From the NCBI RefSeq assembly GCF_001424485.1, contig NZ_LMQC01000020.1, forward strand, positions 434,001 to 498,000: a DNA stretch of 64,000 bases. Direction: 5' to 3'. The position numbers and the translations under genes are program-made. Source of the DNA: Modestobacter sp. Leaf380 (GTDB taxonomy: Bacteria; Actinomycetota; Actinomycetes; Mycobacteriales; Geodermatophilaceae). Under the pieces are notes generated by a model. The model was not told the origin of the DNA. It ran no database searches and saw only the letters and a program-made list of their open reading frames with translations. How positions within the stretch are numbered: position 1 is the stretch's first letter; every line of letters begins with the position of its first letter. This document shows positions 35,636 to 44,896 of the stretch, one piece after another.

Positions 35636-37474
35636 TCAGCTGAGGCCGAGCTCTCCGTGGAACTGGCCGGCCTCCAGCCGCTCCTTCACCGTGGTGAGGA
35701 AGCGGGCGGCGTCGGCGCCGTCGACGATCCGGTGGTCGTAGGACAGGGCCAGGTAGACCATCGAGCGGACCGCCACGACCTCGCCCAGCTCGGCGTCCTG
35801 CACGACGACCGGACGCTTCACGACCGAACCGGTGCCCAGGATGGCGACCTGGGGCTGGTTGATGATCGGTGTGTCGAACAGGGCACCGCGGCTGCCGGTG
35901 TTGGTCAGCGTGAAGGTGCCGCCGCCCAGCTCGTCCGGGGTGACCTTGTTGGTCCGGGTGCGCTCGGCCAGGTCGGCGATCTTGCGGGCGATCCCGGCGA
36001 TGCTCAGGTCGCCGGCACCCTGGATGACCGGCACCAGCAGGCCGCGCTCGGTGTCCACTGCGATGCCCAGGTTCTCGGCGTCGTGGTAGGTGACCGTGCC
36101 GGCCTCCATGTCCAGCGAGGAGTTCACCGTCGGGTGCGCCTTCAGTGCCTCGACCGCGGCCTTGGCGAAGAAGGGCAGGAACGACAGCTTGACGCCCTCG
36201 CGGGCGGCGAAGTCGTTCTTCACCTGGGTGCGGAGGTTCGCGATCCGGGTGACGTCGACCTCGACCACGGTGGTCAGCTGGGCGCTGACCTGCAGCGACT
36301 CGACCATCCGCTTGGCGATCACGCTGCGCAGCCGCGACATCTTCTCGGTGCGCCCGCGCAGGGCCGAGTCCGGCTTCGGCGCAGGAGCGGCCTTGGCCGG
36401 CGCGGCGGCTGCCGGAGTGGCCGCAGCAGCGGCGGCCGGGGCCTCCGCGGCGGGGGAGGCGGACTCGGCGGCCGCGAGCACGTCCTGCTTGCGGATGCGG
36501 CCACCGACACCGGTGCCCGACAGCGTCGACAGGTCGACACCGTGCTCGGCAGCCAGGCGGCGCACCAGGGGCGTCACGTAGGCACCCCCGCCGTCACCGC
36601 TGGGCGCAGCCGGGGCCGCCGCGGGCTTGGCGGTGGGGGCGACCTGCGGGGCCGGCTGGGACGTCGGGGACCCGGCCGGCAGCGAGCCGCTGGAGCCGTA
36701 GTCGGCGCCCGGGGTCGAGCTGGCGGGCTCGGCCTCGACCGGGGTCGGCTGGGCCTGGGCGCCGGAGGCCTGCTCGGGCTCGGGGGCCTCGTCGGGGGTC
36801 TGCTCCTGGGCCGGAGCGGCCGGGGCCGACTCGGCCGGTGCCGACTGGCCACCGGAGCCGCCGCCGATGACGGCCAGCTGGGCGCCGACGTCGACGGTCT
36901 CGTCCTCGCCCACGAGGATCTTGGTGAGCGTCCCCGCGACCGGGGAGGGGATCTCGGTGTCGACCTTGTCGGTCGAGACCTCCAGCAGCGGCTCGTCGAC
37001 CTCGACGGTGTCGCCCTCGGCCTTGAGCCAGCGGGTGACGGTGCCCTCGGTGACGGACTCGCCGAGCGCCGGCATGGTCACCGGGGTGCCCTCGCCGCCG
37101 TCGTCGGAGGAGCCCGCGGAGGGCGCGGGGGCAGCCTCCGGCTCCGGGGTCGGCTCGGGCTCGGGGGTCGGCTCCTGGGCGGGGGCCTCGGCCTGCGCGG
37201 GCGCCTCGGCCGGGGCGGACTCGCCACCGCCCTCGCCCTCGCCGCCGATGACGGCGAGCTCGGCACCGACGTCCACCGTCTCGTCCTCGGCGACGATGAT
37301 CTTGGTCAGCACACCGGCTGCCGGCGAGGGGATCTCGGTGTCGACCTTGTCGGTCGAGACCTCGAGGAGGGGCTCGTCGACCTCGACGGTGTCACCCTCC
37401 TGCTTGAGCCAGCGGGTGACGGTGCCCTCGGTGACGCTCTCGCCCAGGGCGGGCATGGTGACGGACGTCGGCAT
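35636..37474 (-). CDS. sucB: 2-oxoacid dehydrogenase E2 component (two lipoyl domains)
   Basis: A 612-residue dihydrolipoamide acyltransferase. Two N-terminal lipoyl domains (about residues 1-75 and 132-206) share almost identical text around the lipoylated Lys ([14 protein letters not shown]). Pro/Ala/Glu-rich linkers separate them, and a peripheral-subunit-binding domain follows ([33 protein letters not shown], about 295-330). The catalytic domain ends with [14 protein letters not shown]. The organisation matches actinobacterial SucB/AceF-type E2 shared by pyruvate and 2-oxoglutarate complexes. Nearby lpdA supplies E3, and lipA/lipB supply the cofactor. The two lipoyl coding segments (about 36860-37075 and 37240-37455) form a DNA repeat that could recombine. 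Confidence 0.95.
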   Translation of the reverse strand: MPTSVTMPALGESVTEGTVTRWLKQEGDTVEVDEPLLEVSTDKVDTEIPSPAAGVLTKIIVAEDETVDVGAELAVIGGEGEGGGESAPAEAPAQAEAPAQEPTPEPEPTPEPEAAPAPSAGSSDDGGEGTPVTMPALGESVTEGTVTRWLKAEGDTVEVDEPLLEVSTDKVDTEIPSPVAGTLTKILVGEDETVDVGAQLAVIGGGSGGQSAPAESAPAAPAQEQTPDEAPEPEQASGAQAQPTPVEAEPASSTPGADYGSSGSLPAGSPTSQPAPQVAPTAKPAAAPAAPSGDGGGAYVTPLVRRLAAEHGVDLSTLSGTGVGGRIRKQDVLAAAESASPAAEAPAAAAAATPAAAAPAKAAPAPKPDSALRGRTEKMSRLRSVIAKRMVESLQVSAQLTTVVEVDVTRIANLRTQVKNDFAAREGVKLSFLPFFAKAAVEALKAHPTVNSSLDMEAGTVTYHDAENLGIAVDTERGLLVPVIQGAGDLSIAGIARKIADLAERTRTNKVTPDELGGGTFTLTNTGSRGALFDTPIINQPQVAILGTGSVVKRPVVVQDAELGEVVAVRSMVYLALSYDHRIVDGADAARFLTTVKERLEAGQFHGELGLS

Positions 37475-37536
37475 CGAGTGCAGTTCTCCTCAGGTCTGGG
37501 GGGTGCTGGGTGGCGTGCGGTGGGTGGTCGAGCGGG

Positions 37537-38916
37537 TCAGCTGTGCGAGTGCAGCGGCTTGCCGGCCAAGGCCATGTGCGCCTCGCCGAGAGCCTCGCTC
37601 TGCGTCGGGTGCGGGTGGATGAGGGAGGCGACCTCGTCGGGCAGGGCCTCCCAGTTGTAGATGAGCTGGGCCTCGGCCACGAGCTCACCGACGCGGGAGC
37701 CGACCATGTGCACGCCGACGACCGGGCCGTCCTTGGCGCGGACCAGCTTCACCGCACCCTGGGTCTTGAGGATCTGGCTCTTGCCGTTGCCGCCCAGGTC
37801 GTAGGTCAGCACCTCGACCTCACCGTGCTTCTCCTTGGCCTGGGCCTCGGTGAGGCCGACCGAGGCCACCTCGGGCTCGGAGTAGGTGACCCGGGGGACG
37901 CCGGCGTAGTCGATCGGGACGACCGGGAGACCCGCCAGCCGCTCGGCCACCAGGATGCCCTCGCCGAAGCCCACGTGGGCCAGCTGCAGGGTGGGCACCA
38001 GGTCCCCGACCGCGCTGATCGTCGGGACGTTGGTCTGCATGTACTCGTCGACCATGACGAAGCCACGCTCCATCGTGAGACCGGCCTCCTCGTAGCCCAG
38101 GCCCTGGCTGACCGGCCCGCGGCCGACCGCGACGAGCACGATCTCGGCCTCGAAGGACTTGCCGTTCTCCAGCTCGACGGAGACCCCGTCCTCGGTCGTC
38201 GTGACCTTGGAGACCCGGCTGCCGAGGGAGAAGTCGATCTTGCGACGGCGGTAGGCGCGCTCGAGCAGCTTGGACGAGGACTCGTCCTCCAGCGGCACCA
38301 GGTGCGGCAGACCCTCGATGATGGTCACGTCGGCGCCGAAGGACTTCCAGACGCTGGCGAACTCGCAGCCGATGACGCCGCCACCCAGGATGATCACCGA
38401 GCTGGGCACCCGCTCGAGCTCGAGGGCCTGGTCGCTGGTGATGACCGAGGTCCCGTTGATCTCGATGCCGGGCAGGCTGCGGGCGTAGGAGCCGGTGGCG
38501 AGCAGGACGTGCTTGCCCTCGTAGGTGGTGTCACCGACGGCCACGGCGGTGGGGGAGACGAGCTTGCCCTCGCCCTCCACGTAGGTGATCTTGCGGCTCT
38601 TGATCAGGCCCTGCAGGCCCTTGTACAGCTTGGCGGTGACGCCGCCCTTGTAGTCGTTGACCCCGGCCATGTCGATGCCGGCCAGCGAGGTCTTGACGCC
38701 GAACTGCTCGCCCTCGCGGGCGGAGTCGGCGACCTCGGCGGCGTGCAGCAGCGCCTTGGTGGGGATGCAGCCGCGGTGCAGGCAGGTGCCGCCGACCTTG
38801 TCCTTCTCGATCAGGACGACGGACAGGCCGAGCTCGGCGCCGCGCAGAGCGGCGGCGTAGCCACCCGATCCACCACCGAGGATGACCAGGTCGGCGGGCT
38901 GGGTCGGTGCGCTCAC
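37537..38916 (-). CDS. lpdA: Dihydrolipoyl dehydrogenase (E3)
   Basis: A 459-residue flavoprotein disulfide reductase that reoxidises dihydrolipoamide with NAD. FAD motif LVILGGGSGGYAAALRGAELG at the N-terminus, redox-active cysteines in GGTCLHRGCIPTKALL, NAD-binding VIILGGGVIGCEFA and the C-terminal HPHPTQSEALGEAH with the catalytic His are all present. It is 62 bases upstream of the E2 gene on the same strand, so an lpdA-sucB operon is likely. The last residues (LHSHS) are ordinary for the family. Confidence 0.97.
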   Translation of the reverse strand: MSAPTQPADLVILGGGSGGYAAALRGAELGLSVVLIEKDKVGGTCLHRGCIPTKALLHAAEVADSAREGEQFGVKTSLAGIDMAGVNDYKGGVTAKLYKGLQGLIKSRKITYVEGEGKLVSPTAVAVGDTTYEGKHVLLATGSYARSLPGIEINGTSVITSDQALELERVPSSVIILGGGVIGCEFASVWKSFGADVTIIEGLPHLVPLEDESSSKLLERAYRRRKIDFSLGSRVSKVTTTEDGVSVELENGKSFEAEIVLVAVGRGPVSQGLGYEEAGLTMERGFVMVDEYMQTNVPTISAVGDLVPTLQLAHVGFGEGILVAERLAGLPVVPIDYAGVPRVTYSEPEVASVGLTEAQAKEKHGEVEVLTYDLGGNGKSQILKTQGAVKLVRAKDGPVVGVHMVGSRVGELVAEAQLIYNWEALPDEVASLIHPHPTQSEALGEAHMALAGKPLHSHS

Positions 38917-39113
38917 GGGATCTCCTCGGTGCTGACGTCCCGGTCGGCGGGCAGGTCGTGCTCGCCGCGACCGGTCTGGGGCCTGTGCCTCCCCATCCTG
39001 CCACTAGCGGGGAACGGGCGACCGGGCTGCTCCGTTGGCTCGCTGGGTGCCGTGTCGGTCACCCCCGCCAGCACTGCGGACGCCGTGCCGGCGGTGGAGG
39101 GAGGGAGCCGGAC

Positions 39114-39470
39114 ATGGGTCTGCTGGACAGGTTCCGGGGTCGGGGCCGCGGTGGCGCGGCCGGTGCGCGCGGCGGTCGCCCGGGCACGCTGGACCGGGCG
39201 TCGGGCAAGGGCGACCTGGCGCACCTGGAGGAGTTCGTGGCCACCCGGCGCGGGGTCGAGGGCTACGTGGAGCCCAGGACCGCGGTCACCGAGACCACCA
39301 TCCTGCTGGTCGCCGCCGACGGGGAGTGGACGCGTCGTCGCATCGACGGGCCCGACGTGGCCCGGCGGCTGTCCAAGGAGCTCGCCGTCCCGGTGTACGA
39401 CGCGCAGATCACCGGCTACCCGCAGCGGATGCGGGACTGGAGTGCGGCGCAGAAGCGCAAGCTGCAGTGA
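39114..39470 (+). CDS. Conserved hypothetical protein
   Basis: A 118-residue protein with a basic Gly/Arg-rich start (LLDRFRGRGRGG) and a folded part: HLEEFVATRRGVEGYVEPRTAVTETTILLVAADGEWTRRRIDG, then a C-terminal RMRDWSAAQKRK. It resembles short actinobacterial proteins annotated 'oxidoreductase-like' without evidence. GGAGGGAGG lies 7 bases before the ATG. Function unknown. It is divergent from lpdA and convergent with pepA. Confidence 0.72.
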   Translation: MGLLDRFRGRGRGGAAGARGGRPGTLDRASGKGDLAHLEEFVATRRGVEGYVEPRTAVTETTILLVAADGEWTRRRIDGPDVARRLSKELAVPVYDAQITGYPQRMRDWSAAQKRKLQ

Positions 39471-39473
39471 GCC

Positions 39474-39500
39474 GTCCCGCCCCGGTCGCCGGGGCGGGAC
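39474..39500. terminator. Bidirectional terminator hairpin
   Basis: Perfect 12-bp arms (GTCCCGCCCCGG and its complement) with a TCG loop between convergent genes. Confidence 0.8.
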
Positions 39501-39506
39501 GTCTGC

Positions 39507-41018
39507 TCACGAGCGCATGAGCTCCTCGATGGTGGCCAGCAGCGTGCGGACCGGGACCCCGGTCCCGCCCCTGGGCGTGTAGCCCCAGGGGGCGCGGGTG
39601 TTGTAGGCCGGTCCGGCGACGTCGATGTGCGCCCACGGCAGGCCCGCGGGCACGAACTCGGCGAGAAAGTGGCCGCCCACGAGCATCCCGCCCAGGCGGT
39701 CGGCGTTGGCGTTCACCATGTCGGCGACCGGGGAGTCCAGGCCGCGGCGCAGCTCGGGCGGCAGCGGCATGGCCCACATGGGCTCCCCGCTGCGCAGACT
39801 GGCGGCGACGACGAGGTCACGCAGCTCGTCGGAGCCCATGACCCCGGCGGTCCGGTCACCCAGGGCGACGGTCTGCGCGCCGGTCAGCGTCGAGGTCTCC
39901 AGGAGGAAGTCGGGGGAGTCCTCGGCGGCCCGGGCGATGGCGTCGGCGAGCACGACCCGGCCCTCGGCGTCGGTGTTGGTGATCTCGGCCTTCTTGCCGT
40001 TGCGGAAGGTCACCACGTCGGCGGGTCGGTAGGCCGAGCCCGAGGGCATGTTCTCCGCGATCGGGACGGTCGCGGTCACGTCCACGGGCAGGCCGAGCTC
40101 GGCGACCAGGCACACGGTGGCGATCACGGCGGCGGCGCCGGCCATGTCGCTCTTCATGTCCTCCATCTTCGCGGCCGGCTTGATCGAGATGCCGCCGGAG
40201 TCGAAGGTGATGCCCTTGCCGACCAGGGCGATGGAGCGGCTGGCCTTCTTGCCGCGGTAGGTGAGACGCAGCAGCCGCGGGCCACGGGTGGACCCGCCGC
40301 CGACGGCCAGGATGCCGCCGTAACCGCCGGCGGTCAGCCCGGCCTCGTCGAGCACCTCCACCGACAGACCGGCCTTCTTGCCGGCGGCAGCGCCGCGGGC
40401 GGCGAGCTCGGCCGGGTACAGGTCGTTGGGCGGGGTGTTGACCAGGTCGCGGGTCAGCGCCACGGCGTCGGCGACCGCGCGGACCCGGGCCAGGGCCGCC
40501 CTGGCCTCGCCCGCGTCGGGGACGACGAGCTCGACCGACGTCGGCGGGGCCGGTCGGTCGGCGGGCAGGGAGGACTTGTAGGCGGTGAACTCGTAGGCGC
40601 CCAGCAGGGCACCCTCGCCCACGGCGTGCAGGCGCTCGGCGTCCGGCGCCCCGCCCACGGCGGCCAGCAGCGTCACGACCGAGGCCCGCCCGGTCAGCGC
40701 CCGGCTGGCGGCACCGGAGGCCCGGCGCACGGCCTCGGCGGGGTAGCCGCCCTCTGGCAGCGGGCTGCCCAGACCGGCCACGGCGACGACCGGGAACGGG
40801 CCCTGGCCGAACGTGGCCAGGCGGGTGACCTCGTCCTCGCCACCGCGGGCACCCAGGTCGGCCAGCGCGGCGAGCAGGCGCCCGCCCAGCAGCCGGTCGA
40901 CCGCGTCGGCACCGGGGGTGGTCAGCAGCCCGTCGGGGCCCCTGCCGACCCCCACGACGACGGCGTCGGCGGAGAGCTTCTCGAGGGGGCGGTCGGTGGC
41001 GGAGATCGTCGGCGGCAC
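39507..41018 (-). CDS. pepA: Leucyl aminopeptidase (M17)
   Basis: A 503-residue zinc/manganese aminopeptidase removing N-terminal residues from peptides in the cytosol. The M17 signature NTDAEGRVVLADA and the metal-binding KGITFDSGGISIKPAAKMEDMKSDM segment are present, as is AHIDVAGPAYNTRAPWGYTPRGGTG at the C-terminus. TAGGAT lies 6 bases before the GTG (leaderless layout). It is divergent from gcvT by 74 bases. Confidence 0.96.
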   Translation of the reverse strand: MPPTISATDRPLEKLSADAVVVGVGRGPDGLLTTPGADAVDRLLGGRLLAALADLGARGGEDEVTRLATFGQGPFPVVAVAGLGSPLPEGGYPAEAVRRASGAASRALTGRASVVTLLAAVGGAPDAERLHAVGEGALLGAYEFTAYKSSLPADRPAPPTSVELVVPDAGEARAALARVRAVADAVALTRDLVNTPPNDLYPAELAARGAAAGKKAGLSVEVLDEAGLTAGGYGGILAVGGGSTRGPRLLRLTYRGKKASRSIALVGKGITFDSGGISIKPAAKMEDMKSDMAGAAAVIATVCLVAELGLPVDVTATVPIAENMPSGSAYRPADVVTFRNGKKAEITNTDAEGRVVLADAIARAAEDSPDFLLETSTLTGAQTVALGDRTAGVMGSDELRDLVVAASLRSGEPMWAMPLPPELRRGLDSPVADMVNANADRLGGMLVGGHFLAEFVPAGLPWAHIDVAGPAYNTRAPWGYTPRGGTGVPVRTLLATIEELMRS

Positions 41019-41092
41019 CAGGCGATCCTAGGAGCAGGTCGTGAGGGCGGCACAGGAGACGGCCGGGCCGCGGGCGCTAGCGTCTGCAGACC

Positions 41093-42220
41093 GTGAGCCT
41101 GCCGACCCCGCTGACCTCGCCCCTGCACGACCGCCACCTGGCTGCCGGCGCCAAGCTCGCCGACTTCGGTGGGTGGTCGATGCCCATCGAGTACGCCGGT
41201 GGCGGGGTCATCGCCGAGCACACCGCCGTCCGGGAGGGCGTGGGTCTCTTCGACGTCTCCCACCTGGGCACCGGCACGGTCCGCGGACCGGGCGCGGTGG
41301 CCTTCGTCGACAGCTGCCTCACCAACGACCTGTCGCGCATCGGGCCGGGGCAGGCGCAGTACACGCTGTGCTGCCGCCCTGACGGCGAGGAGCACGCCGG
41401 CGGGGTGGTCGACGACCTCATCGTCTACCTGCACGGCCCCGACGACGTGCTGCTGGTCCCGAACGCCGCCAACGCCGCCGAGGTGCTGGCCCGGCTCGCC
41501 GACGCAGCCCCCGCGGGGGTGACCGTCACCGACCGGCACACCGAGGTCGCGGTGCTCGCCCTGCAGGGCCCCCGCTCGGCGGAGGTGCTGGCCGCGGTCG
41601 GGCTCCCCGGCGCGCTGGACTACATGGCCTTCGCCGAGACGCCGGGGCACGACGGGGCCGAGGTGACCGTCTGCCGCACCGGTTACACCGGTGAGCACGG
41701 GTACGAGCTGCTGGTGGCCGCCGAGCGCGCCGGGGACCTCTGGGACGCGCTGCTGGCCGCCGGTGAGCTGGAGCAGATCAGGCCCTGCGGTCTGGGTTCC
41801 CGGGACACGCTGCGCACCGAGATGGGCTACCCGCTGCACGGCCACGAGCTGTCGGTGGAGATCACCCCGGTGCAGGCCCGGTCCGGCTGGGCGGTGGGTT
41901 GGCGCAAGGAGGCCTTCTGGGGTCGTGAGGCGCTCACCGCGGAGCGTGCTGCTGGCCCGGACCGGCAGCTGTGGGGCCTGCGCGCACCCGGCCGCGGCAT
42001 CCCGCGGCCGGGCATGGCCGTGCTGGACGCCGCCGGCGACCGGGTCGGGGAGGTCACCAGCGGGACCTTCTCGCCGTCCCTGCGCACCGGGATCGCGCTG
42101 GCCCTGCTGGACACCGCGGCGCAGCCCGAGCCGGGCCAGGAGCTGGCGGTCGACGTCCGGGGGCGCCCGCAGGCCGTGGAGGTCGTGAAGCCGCCGTTCG
42201 TGGAGTCCCACGTCCGCTGA
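41093..42220 (+). CDS. gcvT: Aminomethyltransferase (glycine cleavage T protein)
   Basis: Transfers the methylene group from the glycine-cleavage H protein to tetrahydrofolate and releases ammonia. The 375-residue protein has the folate-binding GCV_T domain ([35 protein letters not shown], about residues 24-58), [10 protein letters not shown], and the C-terminal barrel ([19 protein letters not shown]). The rest of the gcv system is not in the window. TAGCGT lies 9 bases before the GTG. A strong terminator follows. Confidence 0.96.
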   Translation: MSLPTPLTSPLHDRHLAAGAKLADFGGWSMPIEYAGGGVIAEHTAVREGVGLFDVSHLGTGTVRGPGAVAFVDSCLTNDLSRIGPGQAQYTLCCRPDGEEHAGGVVDDLIVYLHGPDDVLLVPNAANAAEVLARLADAAPAGVTVTDRHTEVAVLALQGPRSAEVLAAVGLPGALDYMAFAETPGHDGAEVTVCRTGYTGEHGYELLVAAERAGDLWDALLAAGELEQIRPCGLGSRDTLRTEMGYPLHGHELSVEITPVQARSGWAVGWRKEAFWGREALTAERAAGPDRQLWGLRAPGRGIPRPGMAVLDAAGDRVGEVTSGTFSPSLRTGIALALLDTAAQPEPGQELAVDVRGRPQAVEVVKPPFVESHVR

Positions 42221-42226
42221 GACGAC

Positions 42227-42259
42227 GACGGCCCGACCACCGGGGGTGGTCGGGCCGTC
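42227..42259. terminator. Bidirectional terminator hairpin
   Basis: Perfect 15-bp arms (GACGGCCCGACCACC and its complement) with a GGG loop between convergent genes. Confidence 0.85.
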
Positions 42260-42271
42260 CGCGTCGCGGGG

Positions 42272-43408
42272 TCAGGCGCTGGTCTTCTGCGCCTTGCTCG
42301 GGGTCGGCGGGTCGGGGAGCTCGTCGGCCATCGTGGCGTCGCGCTGGCCCATCGGGACCGGCGGCCCCTCGGTGGTGTCCTGCGCGGTCTGGTGCTCGGC
42401 CTCGCTGTTGATCTCGGCGCCCAGCAGCACCAGGAAGCAGGTCAGCTGCAACCACAGCATCAGCACGACGACGCCGGCGATGGCCCCGTAGGTGGCCGAG
42501 TAGTTGCCGAAGTTGCTCACGTAGAAGCTGAAGACCACCGAGACGAGCACCCAGGCCACCGTCACGACGCCGGACCCGAGGCTGACCCAACGGAACTTCG
42601 GGGCGTCGCGATCGGGGGCGAGGCGGTAGAGGACCGACAGCGCGCCGGCCATCAGCCCGAGCAGCAGGACCCAGCGGAGCACCTGGGCCAGGATCGTGCC
42701 GACGATGCCCAACGGGAGCGCGTCGAGGACGATCGGGGTGACGGCGACCAGGGTCAGCGTCAGCAGCACGAAGACGATCGCACCGAAGGTGAGCAGCAGC
42801 GCCAGGGCGCGCAGCTTGATCGCGCCGCGTGTCTCCACCTCGTCGTAGGCCAGGTTGACCGCGGTGATGAGGTTGTTCACCCCGCCCGAGGCGGAGAAGA
42901 GGGCGGCCAGGATCGAGATCACCAGGCTGACCGACAGCGCCCCGCTCCCGGCGTCGGCGACGCTGGTCAACTGCTCCTGGATGATCGACAGCACCTCGTC
43001 GGGCACTGTGCCCGTCAGGCCGTCGACCTGCTCCTGGACCGTGGCCGGTGACGCGACCAGGCCGTAGAGGGAGATGGCGGCGATCAGCGTCGGGAAGATC
43101 GCCAGGAAGCCGAAGAACGCGACCCCGCCGCCGATGATCGGCATGTTGTCGGCCTTGTTCTCCGCCCACGCCCGCTTGAGGATCTGCACCCACCCACGCG
43201 CCGGGATCTCGGTGGGCTTCTCGGCGTCCACCCCCGGGAGCCGGGCCGCCTGACCGCGCGCCTCGGGCGGCTCCGTCGCGGCGGGGGTGGAGCCGTGCGT
43301 CCCGGCCCGGTCCTCGGCCTCCCGGGCCGCGGCACGACGGGCGGCCTTCTCAGCCACCCGTTCACGGATGCGGTCCACGGCGCTGTCCGGCCGTCCGGTG
43401 TCGACCAT
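42272..43408 (-). CDS. YihY/BrkB-family membrane protein
   Basis: A 378-residue protein with a long charged N-terminus (residues 1-85) and six TM helices of the YihY/virulence factor BrkB family. MPIIGGGVAFFGFLAIFPTLIAAISLYGL begins TM1, and the polar insert TATxGxIAG-like YGAIAGVVVLMLWLQLTCFLVLLGAEINSE gives the characteristic last helices. ATG 43408 starts MVDTGRPDSAVDRI. The true function (possibly lipid transport or division) is unsettled for the family. The acidic tail ends in PTPSKAQKTSA. Confidence 0.9.
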   Translation of the reverse strand: MVDTGRPDSAVDRIRERVAEKAARRAAAREAEDRAGTHGSTPAATEPPEARGQAARLPGVDAEKPTEIPARGWVQILKRAWAENKADNMPIIGGGVAFFGFLAIFPTLIAAISLYGLVASPATVQEQVDGLTGTVPDEVLSIIQEQLTSVADAGSGALSVSLVISILAALFSASGGVNNLITAVNLAYDEVETRGAIKLRALALLLTFGAIVFVLLTLTLVAVTPIVLDALPLGIVGTILAQVLRWVLLLGLMAGALSVLYRLAPDRDAPKFRWVSLGSGVVTVAWVLVSVVFSFYVSNFGNYSATYGAIAGVVVLMLWLQLTCFLVLLGAEINSEAEHQTAQDTTEGPPVPMGQRDATMADELPDPPTPSKAQKTSA

Positions 43409-43458
43409 GTGTGGCTCCTCGAGGTGCTGCTCAAGTGGGTGGTGTGTGCGGGAGCGGG

Positions 43459-43731
43459 TCAGTCGCCGGGCCAGGAGCCGGTCAGCTTGGTGAAGCCACG
43501 CGCCCCCGCCCGGTTGATCGCGGCCTTGGTGACGGCGAAGATCGCGCCCTGGATCGCCGCGGCGAGCAGCACCTGCTTCATCGGGTACTCGCTCTGCATG
43601 GCGCTGGGGGCGTCGTCCTCCTTCGCGACCCGCTTCCACACCTGCCCGAAGACGGCGCTGGACACGGCACCGGCGGCGAGGCTGCCCAGCAGCCCGATGG
43701 GCCGGTAGGCCATCTTCGCACCGGCGCTCAC
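43459..43731 (-). CDS. DUF4235 family protein
   Basis: A 90-residue protein with two hydrophobic segments (about residues 10-28 and 53-72) and the KMAYRPIGLLGSLAAGAVSSAVFGQVWKRV start typical of DUF4235. It overlaps the previous DUF3618 gene stop (ATGA-type overlap at 43728-43731). Function unknown; it is grouped with two other envelope-associated genes. Confidence 0.85.
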   Translation of the reverse strand: MSAGAKMAYRPIGLLGSLAAGAVSSAVFGQVWKRVAKEDDAPSAMQSEYPMKQVLLAAAIQGAIFAVTKAAINRAGARGFTKLTGSWPGD

Positions 43732-44027
43732 CGCTTCCGCCGCCAGACGACGAGGGCGACGATGCCGGCGACCAGGGCGATCCCGACACCGATGACCACC
43801 GGCGGGTTCTCCCGGTAGGTCTCCACAGCGGTGTCCTTGGCCTGGGCGGCACCCTCCTTCGCCCGGGTGGGCACGTCCAGGCGGTGGCTGAGCTCGTCGA
43901 CGGTCGCGGCGAGCTGCTCACGGGTCGCCTCGATGTCGGCCTTGATCTCGTCGGGCTCGGTGGGGCCGGAGACGTCGGGCGCGCCGGGGCCGTCGGCGTC
44001 GTGCGGGCGGTACGTGGGCTCGCTCAT
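43728..44027 (-). CDS. DUF3618 family protein
   Basis: A 99-residue protein: EPDEIKADIEATREQLAATVDELSHRLDVPTRAKEGAAQAKD is the DUF3618 helix pair (residues about 24-68), followed by a C-terminal TM helix (VVIGVGIALVAGIVALVVW) and a basic tail. It overlaps both neighbours by 4 bases, so three genes form one translational unit. Function unknown. Confidence 0.88.
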   Translation of the reverse strand: MSEPTYRPHDADGPGAPDVSGPTEPDEIKADIEATREQLAATVDELSHRLDVPTRAKEGAAQAKDTAVETYRENPPVVIGVGIALVAGIVALVVWRRKR

Positions 44028-44467
44028 CGGGCGGCACCTTCCTTGACGGCGGCGACGTCGGCCTTGACGCTCTCGAGGGTGTCGGTGGGCAGCGGCGGCT
44101 TCGCCTTCTCGACGTCCTTCTTGCCGATCAGCGCGAGCACGCCGGCGATCAGCAGCAGGACCACGGCGATGATGATCGCGGCCAGGTAGCCGGGCAGCAC
44201 GTTCGCCAGGCCGAGGACGGCGGCTGTGATCAGCGCGTTGAGGGCCAGCAGGGCGACCAGTCCGGCGCCGCCGAAGAGCCCGGCACCGACGCCGAGCTTC
44301 TTGGCCTTGCCCTTGACCTCCGCCTGCGCGAGGCGGACCTCGTCGCGGACGAGGCGGGTGACCAGCTCGGGGAGCTCGCCGATCAACTGGCCGGTGGAGG
44401 CCTTGGCGGGGTCGAGGGGCGGGGTGGAGGCGCGGTGTGCGCCGTCAGCCGCGGGGGGCTGGCTCAT
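44024..44467 (-). CDS. Phage holin family / DUF1469 membrane protein
   Basis: A 147-residue protein with two TM helices (about residues 58-84 and 90-115) joined by a short turn, after an N-terminal amphipathic helix TGQLIGELPELVTRLVRDEVRLAQAEV. This is the actinobacterial 'phage holin family' (putative actinobacterial holin-X) architecture; despite the name it is chromosomal and not evidence of a prophage. CCGGAGGAACC precedes the ATG. It is the first gene of the holin-DUF3618-DUF4235 set with 4-base overlaps. Confidence 0.88.
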   Translation of the reverse strand: MSQPPAADGAHRASTPPLDPAKASTGQLIGELPELVTRLVRDEVRLAQAEVKGKAKKLGVGAGLFGGAGLVALLALNALITAAVLGLANVLPGYLAAIIIAVVLLLIAGVLALIGKKDVEKAKPPLPTDTLESVKADVAAVKEGAAR

Positions 44468-44632
44468 GGTTCCTCCGGGGCACGGTGGTGGGGCACGGTG
44501 GTTCGGGGCGTGGGATGCAGACGAGTCCGTCCCATGCCCGTTGCAGGCCAGGTGCAACCCCCGGTCGGGCGCGCCGCCTGCGCGCCCGTGCGCGGCGGGC
44601 CGGGCGGTCGGGCAGTCACTACGCTCCCCGGC

Positions 44633-44857
44633 ATGACCTCGCCCTCGTCCTGGACCTGGCGGCTGCACGACCCGGCGGGGGAGACCCTGGACCCTGCGGC
44701 GGTGGGGGTCGTCGTCCCCGTGGAGGACGCCCAGGCCGAGGCGGAGTCCTGGTTGGGCGAGCACTGGCGCGACCTGCTCGAGCGCGGCGTCGCCACGGTG
44801 AGCCTGCTCCGCGGCGACGCCGTGGTCTACGGCCCGATGGGCCTGGCCGCCGGCTGA
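44633..44857 (+). CDS. Small hypothetical protein
   Basis: A 74-residue acidic protein beginning MTSPSSWTWRLHD with AEAESWLGEHWRDLLERGVATVSLLRGDAVVYGPMGL, a helix followed by two strands. TACGCT lies exactly 7 bases before the ATG, the leaderless layout, which supports it as real. Similar short proteins are common in actinobacteria. Function unknown. Confidence 0.72.
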   Translation: MTSPSSWTWRLHDPAGETLDPAAVGVVVPVEDAQAEAESWLGEHWRDLLERGVATVSLLRGDAVVYGPMGLAAG

Positions 44858-44896
44858 CCCGTCCGGGGACGGACCGCCGGCGGCCAGGCCTCCCGG

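Noticed and set aside
36860-37455. Direct repeat in the E2 gene as an insertion-sequence footprint
   Set aside because: It coincides exactly with two lipoyl domains and is explained by domain duplication.
44024-44467. Phage holin as evidence of a prophage
   Set aside because: This family is a chromosomal actinobacterial membrane protein; no phage genes surround it and it is coupled to DUF3618/DUF4235.
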